Below, in pieces: positions 28,814 through 37,886 of a stretch of 64,000 nt of DNA. The DNA is from Chitinolyticbacter meiyuanensis (GTDB taxonomy: Bacteria; Pseudomonadota; Gammaproteobacteria; Burkholderiales; Chitinibacteraceae), in NCBI RefSeq assembly GCF_008033135.1, contig NZ_CP041335.1, positions 779,513-843,512 on the forward strand, read 5' to 3'. The notes beneath the pieces are model-generated. The model was not told where the DNA came from. It saw only the letters and a list, made by a program, of their open reading frames with translations, and did no database searches. The first letter of the stretch is position 1. Each line of letters starts with the position of its first letter. Made by a program: the position numbers and the translations under genes.

Positions 28814-29148
28814 TTCTCGAAATCGTTGCTTACGTACATGTCGAGTGGCACGTCGTCGGCCAGCAACTGCAGGTCGACATTGGCGTCGAGCGCGCGCACC
28901 TGCTGCCATTGCCACACGCCGCCAAATGCGATGGCCAGCCCGAAGGCCAGACCGGCGCCCCAAGCGGTGGGATGGGAGCCGAACTGGCGTGACAGCCAGT
29001 GGGTCAGCGAAAACGGTCTTGCTGCCGGCGCAACGGCACGCTGGCGTGCCTGGGCCAGGCGGGTGGCGACGGCCGGGCTGAGCGGGGCTGCGTCGAGTGC
29101 AGTGCACACGCAAGCCACGACCGCATCGTCGTGCAGATTGTCAGCCAT
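28792..29148 (-). CDS. DUF3619 family single-pass membrane protein, probable anti-sigma factor
   Basis: A 118-aa protein: cytosolic helical N-terminus (~70 residues), one TM helix (WGAGLAFGLAIAFGGVW) and a short periplasmic end with LADDVPLDMYVSNDFEKW, the conserved DUF3619 C-terminal block. Topology and its place directly after an ECF sigma gene (8-bp overlap) fit an anti-sigma factor, but no such activity is known to me for this family; this is inference. Confidence 0.78.
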   Translation of the reverse strand: MADNLHDDAVVACVCTALDAAPLSPAVATRLAQARQRAVAPAARPFSLTHWLSRQFGSHPTAWGAGLAFGLAIAFGGVWQWQQVRALDANVDLQLLADDVPLDMYVSNDFEKWTAATN

Positions 29149-29734
29149 GATCGCCTCCCCGAGCTTCCGTCTGTTGCCAGTTTATACCGTGCTGCCGCAT
29201 CCAGTCCGCCAATGCCTGCGTGGCACGCGAACAGTGCGTCTTCACGCTGCCTTCCGAGCAGCCCATGATGCGGGCGGTCTCGGCGGTGTCGAACTCTTCC
29301 CAGTAACGCAGCAGGAAGGCTTCGCGTTGACGTGCCGGCAAACGTGCGACACCAGCCTCGATCAGCGCCATGGTCTGCGCCTGGATGCGCTCGTCCTCGG
29401 GGTTGGCCGCCTGCGGCTGTTCGGGCAGCCAGTCGAGCGGGTCGCTGCCGTCCTCGTCGTCGTCCTTGCGGAACGACGAGAACAGCGTCACCCACCAGTT
29501 GCGTACCTTCTGCCGTCGCATATGGTCGCGGATGGCATTCTGCAGTATGCGCTGGAACAGCATCGGCCACTCTTCATGCGGCTTGTCGGCGTAGCGCTCA
29601 GCCAGCCGCATCATCGCGTCCTGCACGATGTCGAGCGCCGCCTCGTCGTCGCGCACGGCATAGGCGGCGTGCTTGTAGGCACGGCGCTCGACCGAGGCGA
29701 GGAACTGGGACAATGCGGACTGCGCGGCGTGCAT
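29141..29734 (-). CDS. ECF-type RNA polymerase sigma factor
   Basis: A 197-aa sigma-70 family protein with region 2 (YAVRDDEAALDIVQDAMMRLAER, QRILQNAIRDHMRR) and region 4.2 HTH (FDTAETARIMGCSEGSVKTHCSRA) separated by an acidic linker. First gene of the sigma-DUF3619-DUF3106-RDD operon; all four overlap. The ATG at 29734 is preferred; a GTG at 29782 would add 16 residues. The signal sensed is unknown, but exported and membrane partners suggest envelope stress. Confidence 0.88.
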   Translation of the reverse strand: MHAAQSALSQFLASVERRAYKHAAYAVRDDEAALDIVQDAMMRLAERYADKPHEEWPMLFQRILQNAIRDHMRRQKVRNWWVTLFSSFRKDDDEDGSDPLDWLPEQPQAANPEDERIQAQTMALIEAGVARLPARQREAFLLRYWEEFDTAETARIMGCSEGSVKTHCSRATQALADWMRQHGINWQQTEARGGDHG

Positions 29735-30297
29735 CGCGGATGGCTTCGAGAGGCGGAAATACGAACCGGCAGATGCTAGCACGGTCGAGGCGACGACCGG
29801 TTGTGCTTGCTACCAGCCGCAGGGTGACGCGGCTCACGTCCGGCGACGCATGCAGCAGGGGCTTGCGCGGCGCAGCAAAACTTGCCAAGTCCTTGTCTAT
29901 CCGTTACCTTTTGCGGTTCGCGCACTATCCAGATGCGCGAGATTGCGGTCCCGTTCCATCACCGGGCCCGCACACCGAATGGCACCGCCCGCGCAACACC
30001 GCAGTCGTCCTACTCGGGCCACAAGCCCGATTCAAGGCGGACAGTCCGGTTTCGGTGGCAAAGCTCGCTTTACCACCTGAGGAAGGCCGATCGGCACTGC
30101 CGATGCCCAGCAGCAAGTGGATCGTTGTGTTACCGCACCGCGATCCGGACCCGGAACACGCCCGTTCCCGGACCACCCGCTGCCCTGGTGCTCAAGCAGG
30201 TCGTCAGGTCGCATTGCCCTGCCCAACACGGGGTAATGTTTTCTGAAAACGTTGATACCCGATCGATCGGCCAAGCCGGATCGGGAAAGGGTGACTC
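29735..30297. other. Long intergenic region upstream of ilvB, possible structured leader
   Basis: About 560 bp without a supportable gene. Two hairpins stand out: 30054-30077 (GGTGG/CCACC plus AAAG/CTTT, CTCG loop) and 30147-30174 (imperfect 11-bp arms around GGACCCGGAAC and GTTCCCGGACC). Neither is followed by a U-tract. No leader peptide rich in Ile, Val or Leu codons was found, so classical attenuation is not supported. The ilvB ribosome binding site is AAAGGGTGA at 30287-30295. Confidence 0.35.
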
Positions 30298-32067
30298 ATG
30301 GAACACCTCTCTGGTGCCGAGATCGTCACGCGTTGCCTGCAGGAAGAGGACGTCGAATTCGTCTTCGGTTATCCCGGCGGCGCAGTGCTCGAGATCTACG
30401 ACGCGATCTTCCGTCAAACCAATTTCAAACACGTGCTGGTGCGCCACGAACAGGCCGCCGTCCACGCTGCGGACGCGTATTCGCGCTCCAGCGACAAGGT
30501 GGGCGTCGCGCTAGTGACGTCGGGTCCTGGCGCGACCAATGCCATTACCGGCATTGCCACCGCCTACATGGATTCGATTCCGCTGGTGGTGATCTCCGGC
30601 CAGGTGCCCTCCGGTGCCATCGGCCTCGATGCCTTCCAGGAAGTGGACATGGTCGGCTGCTCGCGCCCGATCGTGAAGCACAATTTCCTGGTGAAGGATG
30701 TGCGTGACCTCGCCGCCACCTTCAAGAAGGCGTTCTACATCGCCGCATCCGGCCGTCCCGGTCCGGTGGTGATCGACATCCCCAAGGATGTGACGATCGC
30801 CAAGTGCGCGTACGAATACCCGGAAAGCGTCAACATTCGCAGCTACAATCCGCCGACCAAGGGCCACCCGGGGCAGATCAAGAAGGCGGCGCAACTCTTG
30901 GCCGAAGCCAAGCGCCCGTACATCTACGTCGGTGGTGGCGCAGTGCAGGGTGGCGCGTCGGCGCAGGTGACCGAGCTCGTTCGCATGCTAAACGTGCCGT
31001 GCACCAATACGCTGATGGGTTTGGGTGCGCTCGACGGCACCGATCCCAATTTCGTCGGCATGCTGGGCATGCACGGCACCTACGAAGCCAACTTGGCGAT
31101 GCAGTACTGCGATGTGCTGATCGCCATCGGCGCGCGTTTCGATGATCGCGTGATCTCGGTGCCCAACCAGTTCCTGTCGAACCCGAAGAAGATCGTCCAT
31201 ATCGACGTCGATCCCTCCTCGATCGCCAAGCGGGTGAAGGTGGACGTGCCCATTGTCGGTGACGTCAAGCATGTGCTGACCGACCTGATCGCAGTGCTGA
31301 AGGAAACCGGCGCTAAGCCGAACGCCGATGCGCTCGCCAACTGGTGGAAGCAGATCGACGAGTGGCGCAAGCCCAATTCGCTGCTGTACACGCCGTCGAC
31401 CGAAGTGATCAAGCCGCAACACGTGATCGAGTCGCTGTGGAAGGTGACCAATGGCGAAGCCATCGTCACCTCCGACGTCGGTCAGCATCAGATGTGGGCG
31501 GCGCAGTACTACAAGTTCCGCCGGCCCAAGCAGTGGATCAACTCCGGTGGCCTTGGCACCATGGGCTTCGGCCTGCCGGCCGCCATGGGCGCGCAGCTCG
31601 CCAACCCGGATGCTCAGGTGGCCTGCGTGACCGGCGAAGGCTCGATCCAGATGAACATCCAGGAGTTGTCCACCTGCAAGCAGTACCACACGCCGGTGAA
31701 GGTGCTGTCGCTGAACAACCGCTACCTCGGCATGGTCCGCCAGTGGCAGGAGTTATTCTACGGCACCCGCTATTCCGAGTCGTACATGGATGCGCTGCCG
31801 GACTTCGTGAAGATCGCCGAGGCTTATGGTCACGTCGGCTTCAAGGTCGAGAACCCGGCCGATGTCGAGCCGGTGCTGAAGGAAGCCTTCGGCCCAGCGC
31901 TCAAGGAGCGTCTGGTGTTCATCGACTTCCGTACCGACCCATCGGAGAACGTGTTCCCGATGATCCAGAACGGCAAGGGCCTGAACCAGATGGATCTGCC
32001 GGAACACATGCGCGGCCTGCAGCAGACGCCGTTCGAAAACAACCGTGACTACGGCAACCTGTGCTGA
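30298..32067 (+). CDS. ilvB: Acetolactate synthase large subunit
   Basis: The catalytic TPP enzyme condensing pyruvate with pyruvate or 2-oxobutyrate, the first common step to Val/Leu/Ile. Features: N-terminal TPP-contacting Glu in VRHEQAAVHAADAYSR, SGPGATNAITGIATAY, the FAD-binding middle domain (ALDGTDPNFVGMLGMHG) and the C-terminal TPP/Mg motif GEGSIQMNIQELSTC...LNNRYLGMVRQWQELFY. 589 aa. The regulatory subunit gene follows after 13 bp. Confidence 0.95.
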   Translation: MEHLSGAEIVTRCLQEEDVEFVFGYPGGAVLEIYDAIFRQTNFKHVLVRHEQAAVHAADAYSRSSDKVGVALVTSGPGATNAITGIATAYMDSIPLVVISGQVPSGAIGLDAFQEVDMVGCSRPIVKHNFLVKDVRDLAATFKKAFYIAASGRPGPVVIDIPKDVTIAKCAYEYPESVNIRSYNPPTKGHPGQIKKAAQLLAEAKRPYIYVGGGAVQGGASAQVTELVRMLNVPCTNTLMGLGALDGTDPNFVGMLGMHGTYEANLAMQYCDVLIAIGARFDDRVISVPNQFLSNPKKIVHIDVDPSSIAKRVKVDVPIVGDVKHVLTDLIAVLKETGAKPNADALANWWKQIDEWRKPNSLLYTPSTEVIKPQHVIESLWKVTNGEAIVTSDVGQHQMWAAQYYKFRRPKQWINSGGLGTMGFGLPAAMGAQLANPDAQVACVTGEGSIQMNIQELSTCKQYHTPVKVLSLNNRYLGMVRQWQELFYGTRYSESYMDALPDFVKIAEAYGHVGFKVENPADVEPVLKEAFGPALKERLVFIDFRTDPSENVFPMIQNGKGLNQMDLPEHMRGLQQTPFENNRDYGNLC

Positions 32068-32080
32068 GGAGGGATTGAGC

Positions 32081-32572
32081 ATGCGACATATTCTTTCCGT
32101 CCTGATCGAGAACGAAGCCGGCGCGCTGAGCCGTGTTACCGGCCTCTTTTCCGCACGCGGCTACAACATCGATTCGCTGACGGTGCAGACCACCGAAGAT
32201 CCGACGCTGTCGCGGATGACCATTGTCACCCACGGCTCGGACGACGTGATCGAGCAGATCACCAAGCAGCTGAACAAGCTGATCGAAGTGGTGAAGGTGA
32301 TCGACCTGAACGAGGCCGATCACATCGAGCGCGAGCTGATGCTGATCAAGGTGCGCGCAGCCGGTCGCGATCGCGACGAAATGAAGCGGATGGCGGACAT
32401 CTTCCGCGGCCGCATCATCGATGTGACCGAGAAGACCTACACCGTCGAGCTGACCGGCACCGGCGAAAAGCTGGATGCCTTCATCAAGGCGCTTGATCCG
32501 GCAGCCATTCTCGAAACCGTGCGTACCGGTGCCTCGGGCATCGCGCGCGGCGAACGTATCCTGAAAATCTGA
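32081..32572 (+). CDS. ilvH: Acetolactate synthase small (regulatory) subunit
   Basis: A 163-aa ACT-domain protein that activates the large subunit and gives valine feedback inhibition. The start MRHILSVLIENEAGALSRVTGLFSARGYNIDSLTV is the full family signature (read in two parts: ENEAGALSRV and RGYNIDSL). The ATG at 32081 follows GAGGAGGG. The C-terminal ALS_ss_C domain is present (KTYTVELTGTGEKLDAFI). Confidence 0.95.
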   Translation: MRHILSVLIENEAGALSRVTGLFSARGYNIDSLTVQTTEDPTLSRMTIVTHGSDDVIEQITKQLNKLIEVVKVIDLNEADHIERELMLIKVRAAGRDRDEMKRMADIFRGRIIDVTEKTYTVELTGTGEKLDAFIKALDPAAILETVRTGASGIARGERILKI

Positions 32573-32580
32573 AATCGAGT

Positions 32581-33671
<1,091 letters not shown>

Positions 33672-33708
33672 TCGCCGTAGCGGGTGTTCAGCCCGCGGTT
33701 CGACCAGA

Positions 33709-33737
33709 AAAGGCCTGCAGCAATGCAGGCCTTTTTC
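33709..33737. terminator. Bidirectional rho-independent terminator between ilvC and the convergent gene
   Basis: Perfect 10-bp stem AAGGCCTGCA / TGCAGGCCTT with a GCAA loop; a T5 run follows on the plus strand and A4 precedes it, so it can end ilvC and also serve the minus-strand gene ending at 33760. Confidence 0.93.
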
Positions 33738-33759
33738 ATATGTGGCAGTGGACGGGCCA

Positions 33760-34764
33760 TCAGGCGATGGCAGCGCCAGCATCTGTCGCTGCACTGGCGT
33801 CCACAGTGACGGGCGTGGCTACGTCCGCTCCGATTGTGACCGCGGCCTCGCTCGTCGCCGGGCTGGCGTTTGATGCGCCCTCGGTTGATTGGCCACCTTC
33901 GTCGGCCTGCTTGGCCAGTTGTTCGATCTCGGCCAGTTCCTGATCGATCTTCCTGGCGTTTTTCTCCTTGTCCTCGACGATCTGGCTCTTGAGCAGCGCC
34001 ATCAGGCTCTTCAGTTTTCGTGCCGCGCTGCGGATCAGGTCGCCATCACCGCTACCGGCATCGCCTCGGCCGGTGGCTGTTACGCTGGCACCGGAGGCAA
34101 TGGGGCGTTCTTCGCCCTTTTCGCTTTCCTTGGCGAGCGCGTCGGCGGTGGGCGACGTCGCTTCCTGCAGTGCCGTCTCGGCTTGTTGTGTCGCGGTCAC
34201 AGCCTGTTCGGCGACTGCGGCATCAGTCGGTGTACTGCCGGTTGGGGCTGCTGCAGCCTCGGGTGCTGTGCTACCGGTATCCGTATTCGCAACTGCGCCC
34301 TGTGCGGTCGGCGCCGCGCTGCCTGTTGCGCCTTGCACCGCAACGGGCAGTTGCGCCAGGTTGCCGGTCGCGCCACCTCCCGAGTTGGCGAGCGTGGCGG
34401 CGGCAGCTTTCAACTGCGCGGCAAGACCGCGTAACTGGCTGAGCATGGCCTTGGCCGCCTTGGGGTCGAGGCCCGCGGCAAATTGCTGCATCTGCTCGAT
34501 CTGTGCCTTGATCATGGCAATGCGTGCCCTGGCGGCTGCCTTGCGCTGGTCGTCCGAGAGCAGGCCGCGGCGCCGTTTCAGCTGGCTCAGGTCGGTCAGT
34601 TGATCGAACAGCGAGGTGGCGCGGGTTTCGCGTTCACAGGACAGGGTGACGTAGGTGGAAGGCGAGGCCGCTGATTCGCTGGCTGCTGCCTCTGGCGCTG
34701 TCGTTCCCGCTGAAGTCATAAAGCGTTGCACGAATGGAAGAGGGTCGCTGGGTGCGATCTTCAT
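33760..34764 (-). CDS. Ala-rich coiled-coil protein of unknown function
   Basis: A 334-aa protein with strong composition bias. An N-terminal region (1-60) is followed by a charged coiled coil (LLSDDQRKAAARARIAMIKAQIEQM, ~65-120), a long Ala/Thr/Gly/Pro-rich low-complexity linker (~130-215), a second basic/acidic coiled coil (AARKLKSLMALLKSQIVEDKEKNARKIDQEL, ~235-280) and an Ala/Thr/Val-rich tail. No signal peptide or TM helix. Similar bias occurs in structural or phasin-like and secreted effector proteins, but no family is recognised. Ribosome binding site weak (GGGA). Confidence 0.6.
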   Translation of the reverse strand: MKIAPSDPLPFVQRFMTSAGTTAPEAAASESAASPSTYVTLSCERETRATSLFDQLTDLSQLKRRRGLLSDDQRKAAARARIAMIKAQIEQMQQFAAGLDPKAAKAMLSQLRGLAAQLKAAAATLANSGGGATGNLAQLPVAVQGATGSAAPTAQGAVANTDTGSTAPEAAAAPTGSTPTDAAVAEQAVTATQQAETALQEATSPTADALAKESEKGEERPIASGASVTATGRGDAGSGDGDLIRSAARKLKSLMALLKSQIVEDKEKNARKIDQELAEIEQLAKQADEGGQSTEGASNASPATSEAAVTIGADVATPVTVDASAATDAGAAIA

Positions 34765-34894
34765 GAGGCGTTCCCGATGGGTGATGTCCTTCCTATCGGG
34801 CCAGGAGCAGGCTTCTTGAGTGCAAAGTGCGTGTTGTGCGCGCTACAGGCGGACCGATGTGCCCGATTGCGCAGGCTGGGCACATTCGCGTGGC

Positions 34895-35818
34895 TTAAAG
34901 GCTCTGGTGTTCGCGCAGACCCTCGACCAGGTGGTCGATCAAGACCCTGAGCTTGGGCGCGATATAGCGCTTGGGTGGATAAAGCGCCCAGGCGGTGCCG
35001 GTATAGGCACCCATGAACACCCAATCCGGCAGCACCTGCACGATGGTGCCGGCGGCGAGCGCGTTCTGCGCGGTGAAATGCGGCAGGCAGCCAATACCGA
35101 GATCGGCCATCACTCCTTCCAGCCGGATCTCGCTGTGGTTGGCGACGTAGCGGCCTTCCACGGCGACGGTCACCCGCTCCTTGCCGCGACGAAAGCGCCA
35201 GCGTCGGTCATCGGGATGTTCGCCGAGGTAGAGGCAGCTGTGGCCGGCCAGTTCGCGCGGGTGCTCCGGTGTGCCTTGCGCCTGAAGGTAGGCAGGCGTT
35301 GCGCACAGCACGTGGGTGACCGTCATCAGTGGCCGTCCGGCCAAGCCTGGCGGCGGGGCATCGGTGATGCGGATGGCCAGATCCACATCGAACGCGACCG
35401 GATTGAGCACCTGGTCGGTGACCACCATCTGCACGTCCACTTCCGGATAGCGGCGCAGGAAGGCCGGCAACAGCGGGTGGATCACCTGCCGGGCGAAGGC
35501 CTTGGGTGCGGACAGCCGCACCTTGCCGCGCGGCGCTTCGCTGAACTTGCCGGCCGCCTCCAGCGCACCGCGTGCTGCTGCCACCATTTCCCGGCCGTAC
35601 TGGTAGACCTCGCTGCCCGATTCGGAGAGCCGCAGCTGCCGCGTGGTGCGCTCCAGCAGCCGGGTCGACAACGTGCGCTCCAGCCGCGCGATCTGTCGGC
35701 TGACGGCTGAGGGCGTCAGCCCCAGCTGCCGGGCTGCGGCCGAGAAGCTGCCGCTGTCGACCACGGCGGCGAAGGCGGCGAGATCGGACAACAACGTGGT
35801 GGGTTGATTGATTCCCAT
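34895..35818 (-). CDS. LysR family transcriptional regulator
   Basis: A 307-aa regulator with the N-terminal wHTH (FAAVVDSGSFSAAARQLGLTPSAVSRQIARLE, residues ~15-45) and a type 2 periplasmic-binding effector domain. Divergent from the ArgG-like/dioxygenase/exporter cluster with 109 bp between; a good inverted repeat sits in that gap. It most likely controls that cluster in response to a small-molecule ligand. Confidence 0.92.
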   Translation of the reverse strand: MGINQPTTLLSDLAAFAAVVDSGSFSAAARQLGLTPSAVSRQIARLERTLSTRLLERTTRQLRLSESGSEVYQYGREMVAAARGALEAAGKFSEAPRGKVRLSAPKAFARQVIHPLLPAFLRRYPEVDVQMVVTDQVLNPVAFDVDLAIRITDAPPPGLAGRPLMTVTHVLCATPAYLQAQGTPEHPRELAGHSCLYLGEHPDDRRWRFRRGKERVTVAVEGRYVANHSEIRLEGVMADLGIGCLPHFTAQNALAAGTIVQVLPDWVFMGAYTGTAWALYPPKRYIAPKLRVLIDHLVEGLREHQSL

Positions 35819-35845
35819 GGCGCAAAAGAATTATTCCCAAGCATC

Positions 35846-35879
35846 GGATTATCGCATTTGAAAGCGAATCGCATAATCC
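35846..35879. promoter_or_regulatory. Candidate LysR operator
   Basis: Inverted repeat GGATTAT (35846-35852) / ATAATCC (35873-35879), perfect over 7 bp with partly symmetric flanking bases inside (CGCATT / CGAATCGC), between the LysR start and the ArgG-like gene. Position and symmetry fit a LysR binding region, though the arms are further apart than the usual T-N11-A box. Confidence 0.5.
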
Positions 35880-35927
35880 CCGCCTGTCACTAGCTTTCAC
35901 CAGAATTCCGAGGGGGCGGACGAAATT

Positions 35928-37133
35928 ATGCAGAACAGCATCAGGAGCAGGGCGGATCTCGATTGGGTCGGCACGCACTGCGATCACGTACTCACGCTAT
36001 TCAGCGGCGGGCTCGACAGCAGCTATGTGCTGCATGCGCTGGCGGGTCAGCGCTGCAAGGTCACCGCGCTGACCATCGATCTGGGTGACGGCGTCAATGT
36101 GCCGGACCTGCAGCAGATTGCATCGCATTTCGGCGCGGAACTGCGGGTCATCGACGGTTGCCAGCGCTTTGCCGAGGAGGCGGTGCTGCCGGCGGTGCGT
36201 GCGCAGGCGCGCTACATGGGGATGTATCCGATCAGCTCGTCGCTGTCGCGGCCGGTGATCGCGCAATACGCGGTGCAGCTGGCGCACGAGCTCGGCTGCG
36301 ATGCCATCGTGCATACCGCCAATCAGTCGCAGAACAGCCTGCGCCGGCTCAACGGCGCGCTGGCGCAATTGGGCTACACCGGACACTACGGCACGCCCTA
36401 CGAGTACACCGCCATCTCGCGCGAGGAAAAGATCGAAGCCTTGCGTGCCGAGGGGCTCACTCGCTTCCAGGCGCGCGGCATCAGCGGCGACGCCAATCTG
36501 TGGTGCCGCGAGTTCGAATCGGGCTCGCTCGACAACCCGGAGGCGTTCTGGGTGCCGGAAACGCTGTTCGAATGGACCCGCCCGCGCTCGCAGTTGCCGG
36601 ATACCGAGATCACGCTGCATTTCGCTGCCGGCCGGCCGATCGCCGTCGACGATTTCGCCCTGCCGCTCACCGAGCTGATCGCGGCGCTCAACGAGCGGGT
36701 CGGTTCCTTCGGCGTCGGGCGCTACAGCGGGCTGGAGCACCTGGCCGGCGGCGAGAAGGTGCTGGAAGTGCGCGAAGCCCCGGCCGCCACGCTGCTGATG
36801 GATGCCTATCGCCATCTGGAAACTGCGACGATCGATGCGGAAACGCTGCGCGAAAAGCAGGCCATGGAACAGCTGTGGGTGCGCGAGGCGCTGGAAGGGC
36901 GCTGGTTCGGCGGGCTGCGGGCTGCCTGCGAGGCCTTCATCCAGGCCACCACCCGCACCGTCAGTGGCACCGTCGGCTACCGCCTGCGTGCTGGCGCCGC
37001 GGACGTGTGCTCGATCCGCGCCAATTCGCCGCGCTATCTCACCGATCGCGATGGCTGGGAAAAACAGGCCGCCCGGCATAGCGCCAGCCGCGGTCTGGCC
37101 GAGCTGATGCAGTCGCATCGGGAGGCCGCATGA
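35928..37133 (+). CDS. Argininosuccinate synthase-like ATP-dependent ligase
   Basis: A 401-aa ArgG homologue, divergent from the housekeeping enzyme. The PP-loop is intact (SGGLDSS, residues 26-32). ArgG-like blocks follow: SSSLSRPVIAQ, HTANQSQNSLRRLN (in place of TGxGNDQxRFE), and SGDANLWCREFESGSLDNP (cf. the ArgG DxNLWGRSxE region). The changes in the nucleotide/citrulline loops suggest a different acceptor than citrulline. The enzyme class adenylates a carbonyl oxygen and attacks it with an amine (aspartate in ArgG). No argH neighbour. It overlaps the dioxygenase gene by 4 bp. Confidence 0.8.
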   Translation: MQNSIRSRADLDWVGTHCDHVLTLFSGGLDSSYVLHALAGQRCKVTALTIDLGDGVNVPDLQQIASHFGAELRVIDGCQRFAEEAVLPAVRAQARYMGMYPISSSLSRPVIAQYAVQLAHELGCDAIVHTANQSQNSLRRLNGALAQLGYTGHYGTPYEYTAISREEKIEALRAEGLTRFQARGISGDANLWCREFESGSLDNPEAFWVPETLFEWTRPRSQLPDTEITLHFAAGRPIAVDDFALPLTELIAALNERVGSFGVGRYSGLEHLAGGEKVLEVREAPAATLLMDAYRHLETATIDAETLREKQAMEQLWVREALEGRWFGGLRAACEAFIQATTRTVSGTVGYRLRAGAADVCSIRANSPRYLTDRDGWEKQAARHSASRGLAELMQSHREAA

Positions 37134-37873
37134 TGGACGCCGTCGCGCCGATGTCGCTGGCCGACACCATGAGCGCAGGCCTGGTGACCGCGCTGCGTAG
37201 CAAACAATACGCCTTCGTACCGGGCCGTTCCCTGCAGGCAGCCTGCGGCCTGGAGCCCGAAGTCTGGGCCGAATTCGCCGATTGCTGGGAGCGGCTGACG
37301 CTCGATCACTACATGGGCGACGGCGGCCGTTATCGCTATCGCCGCTACGGCGCCTTCCTGCTCGGCGCACACGGCGAATTGGTGCTGCAACCGCATGGCC
37401 CCTATGAGCAGCCGCGCTACATCAACACGCTCAATGGGGGCGTCGCCCGCCATTTCGATCCGCTGGAACCGAGTTTCGTCCACAACCGCTTCCTGCGCGG
37501 CCTGTTGCGTGCACTGGGCCGGGCATTCGATGCGGCCGAAGGCACGAACGCGCCGTGGCTGGTGCGGCTGCATCCGTATCGCATCCGTGCCGACGGCGCC
37601 ATGCTGGGCCAGCCGACCCCCGAGGGGCTGCACCGCGACGGCGTCGACTTCATCTGCACGCTGATGGTCGAGCGCCACAACGTCGAGGGTGGCGAAACCC
37701 GCATCACCGATGCCGCTGGCAACCTGCTGCACGCGCTGACGCTGTCCGATCCGCTCGATCTGCTGGTCGCCAACGACGTGACCACCATGCACGGCGTCAG
37801 CCCCATCACCGCCGCCCGGCCCGACCGCGCGGCCTGGCGCGACGTGCTGGTGATCGCCTATGCCCGCCCCTGA
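37130..37873 (+). CDS. 2-oxoglutarate/Fe(II) dioxygenase of the free-amino-acid hydroxylase type
   Basis: A 247-aa protein of the 2OG-Fe_Oxy_2 type that includes isoleucine 4-hydroxylase and BsmA. Iron triad His168-x-Asp170 (GLHRDGVDF) and His221 (TMHGV), with the 2OG-binding Arg237 (AWRDVLVIAY). The block RYRRYGAF near residue 71 is also family-like. Known relatives hydroxylate or sulfoxidise free amino acids. GGAGG precedes two candidate ATGs (37130 and 37133). Translationally coupled to the ArgG-like gene. Confidence 0.82.
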   Translation: MMDAVAPMSLADTMSAGLVTALRSKQYAFVPGRSLQAACGLEPEVWAEFADCWERLTLDHYMGDGGRYRYRRYGAFLLGAHGELVLQPHGPYEQPRYINTLNGGVARHFDPLEPSFVHNRFLRGLLRALGRAFDAAEGTNAPWLVRLHPYRIRADGAMLGQPTPEGLHRDGVDFICTLMVERHNVEGGETRITDAAGNLLHALTLSDPLDLLVANDVTTMHGVSPITAARPDRAAWRDVLVIAYARP

Positions 37874-37886
37874 ATCCGGAGTCCTT

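Noticed and set aside
29850..30080. Short plus-strand frames in the ilvB leader as leader peptide
   Set aside because: No ribosome binding site and no run of Ile/Val/Leu codons before the hairpins.
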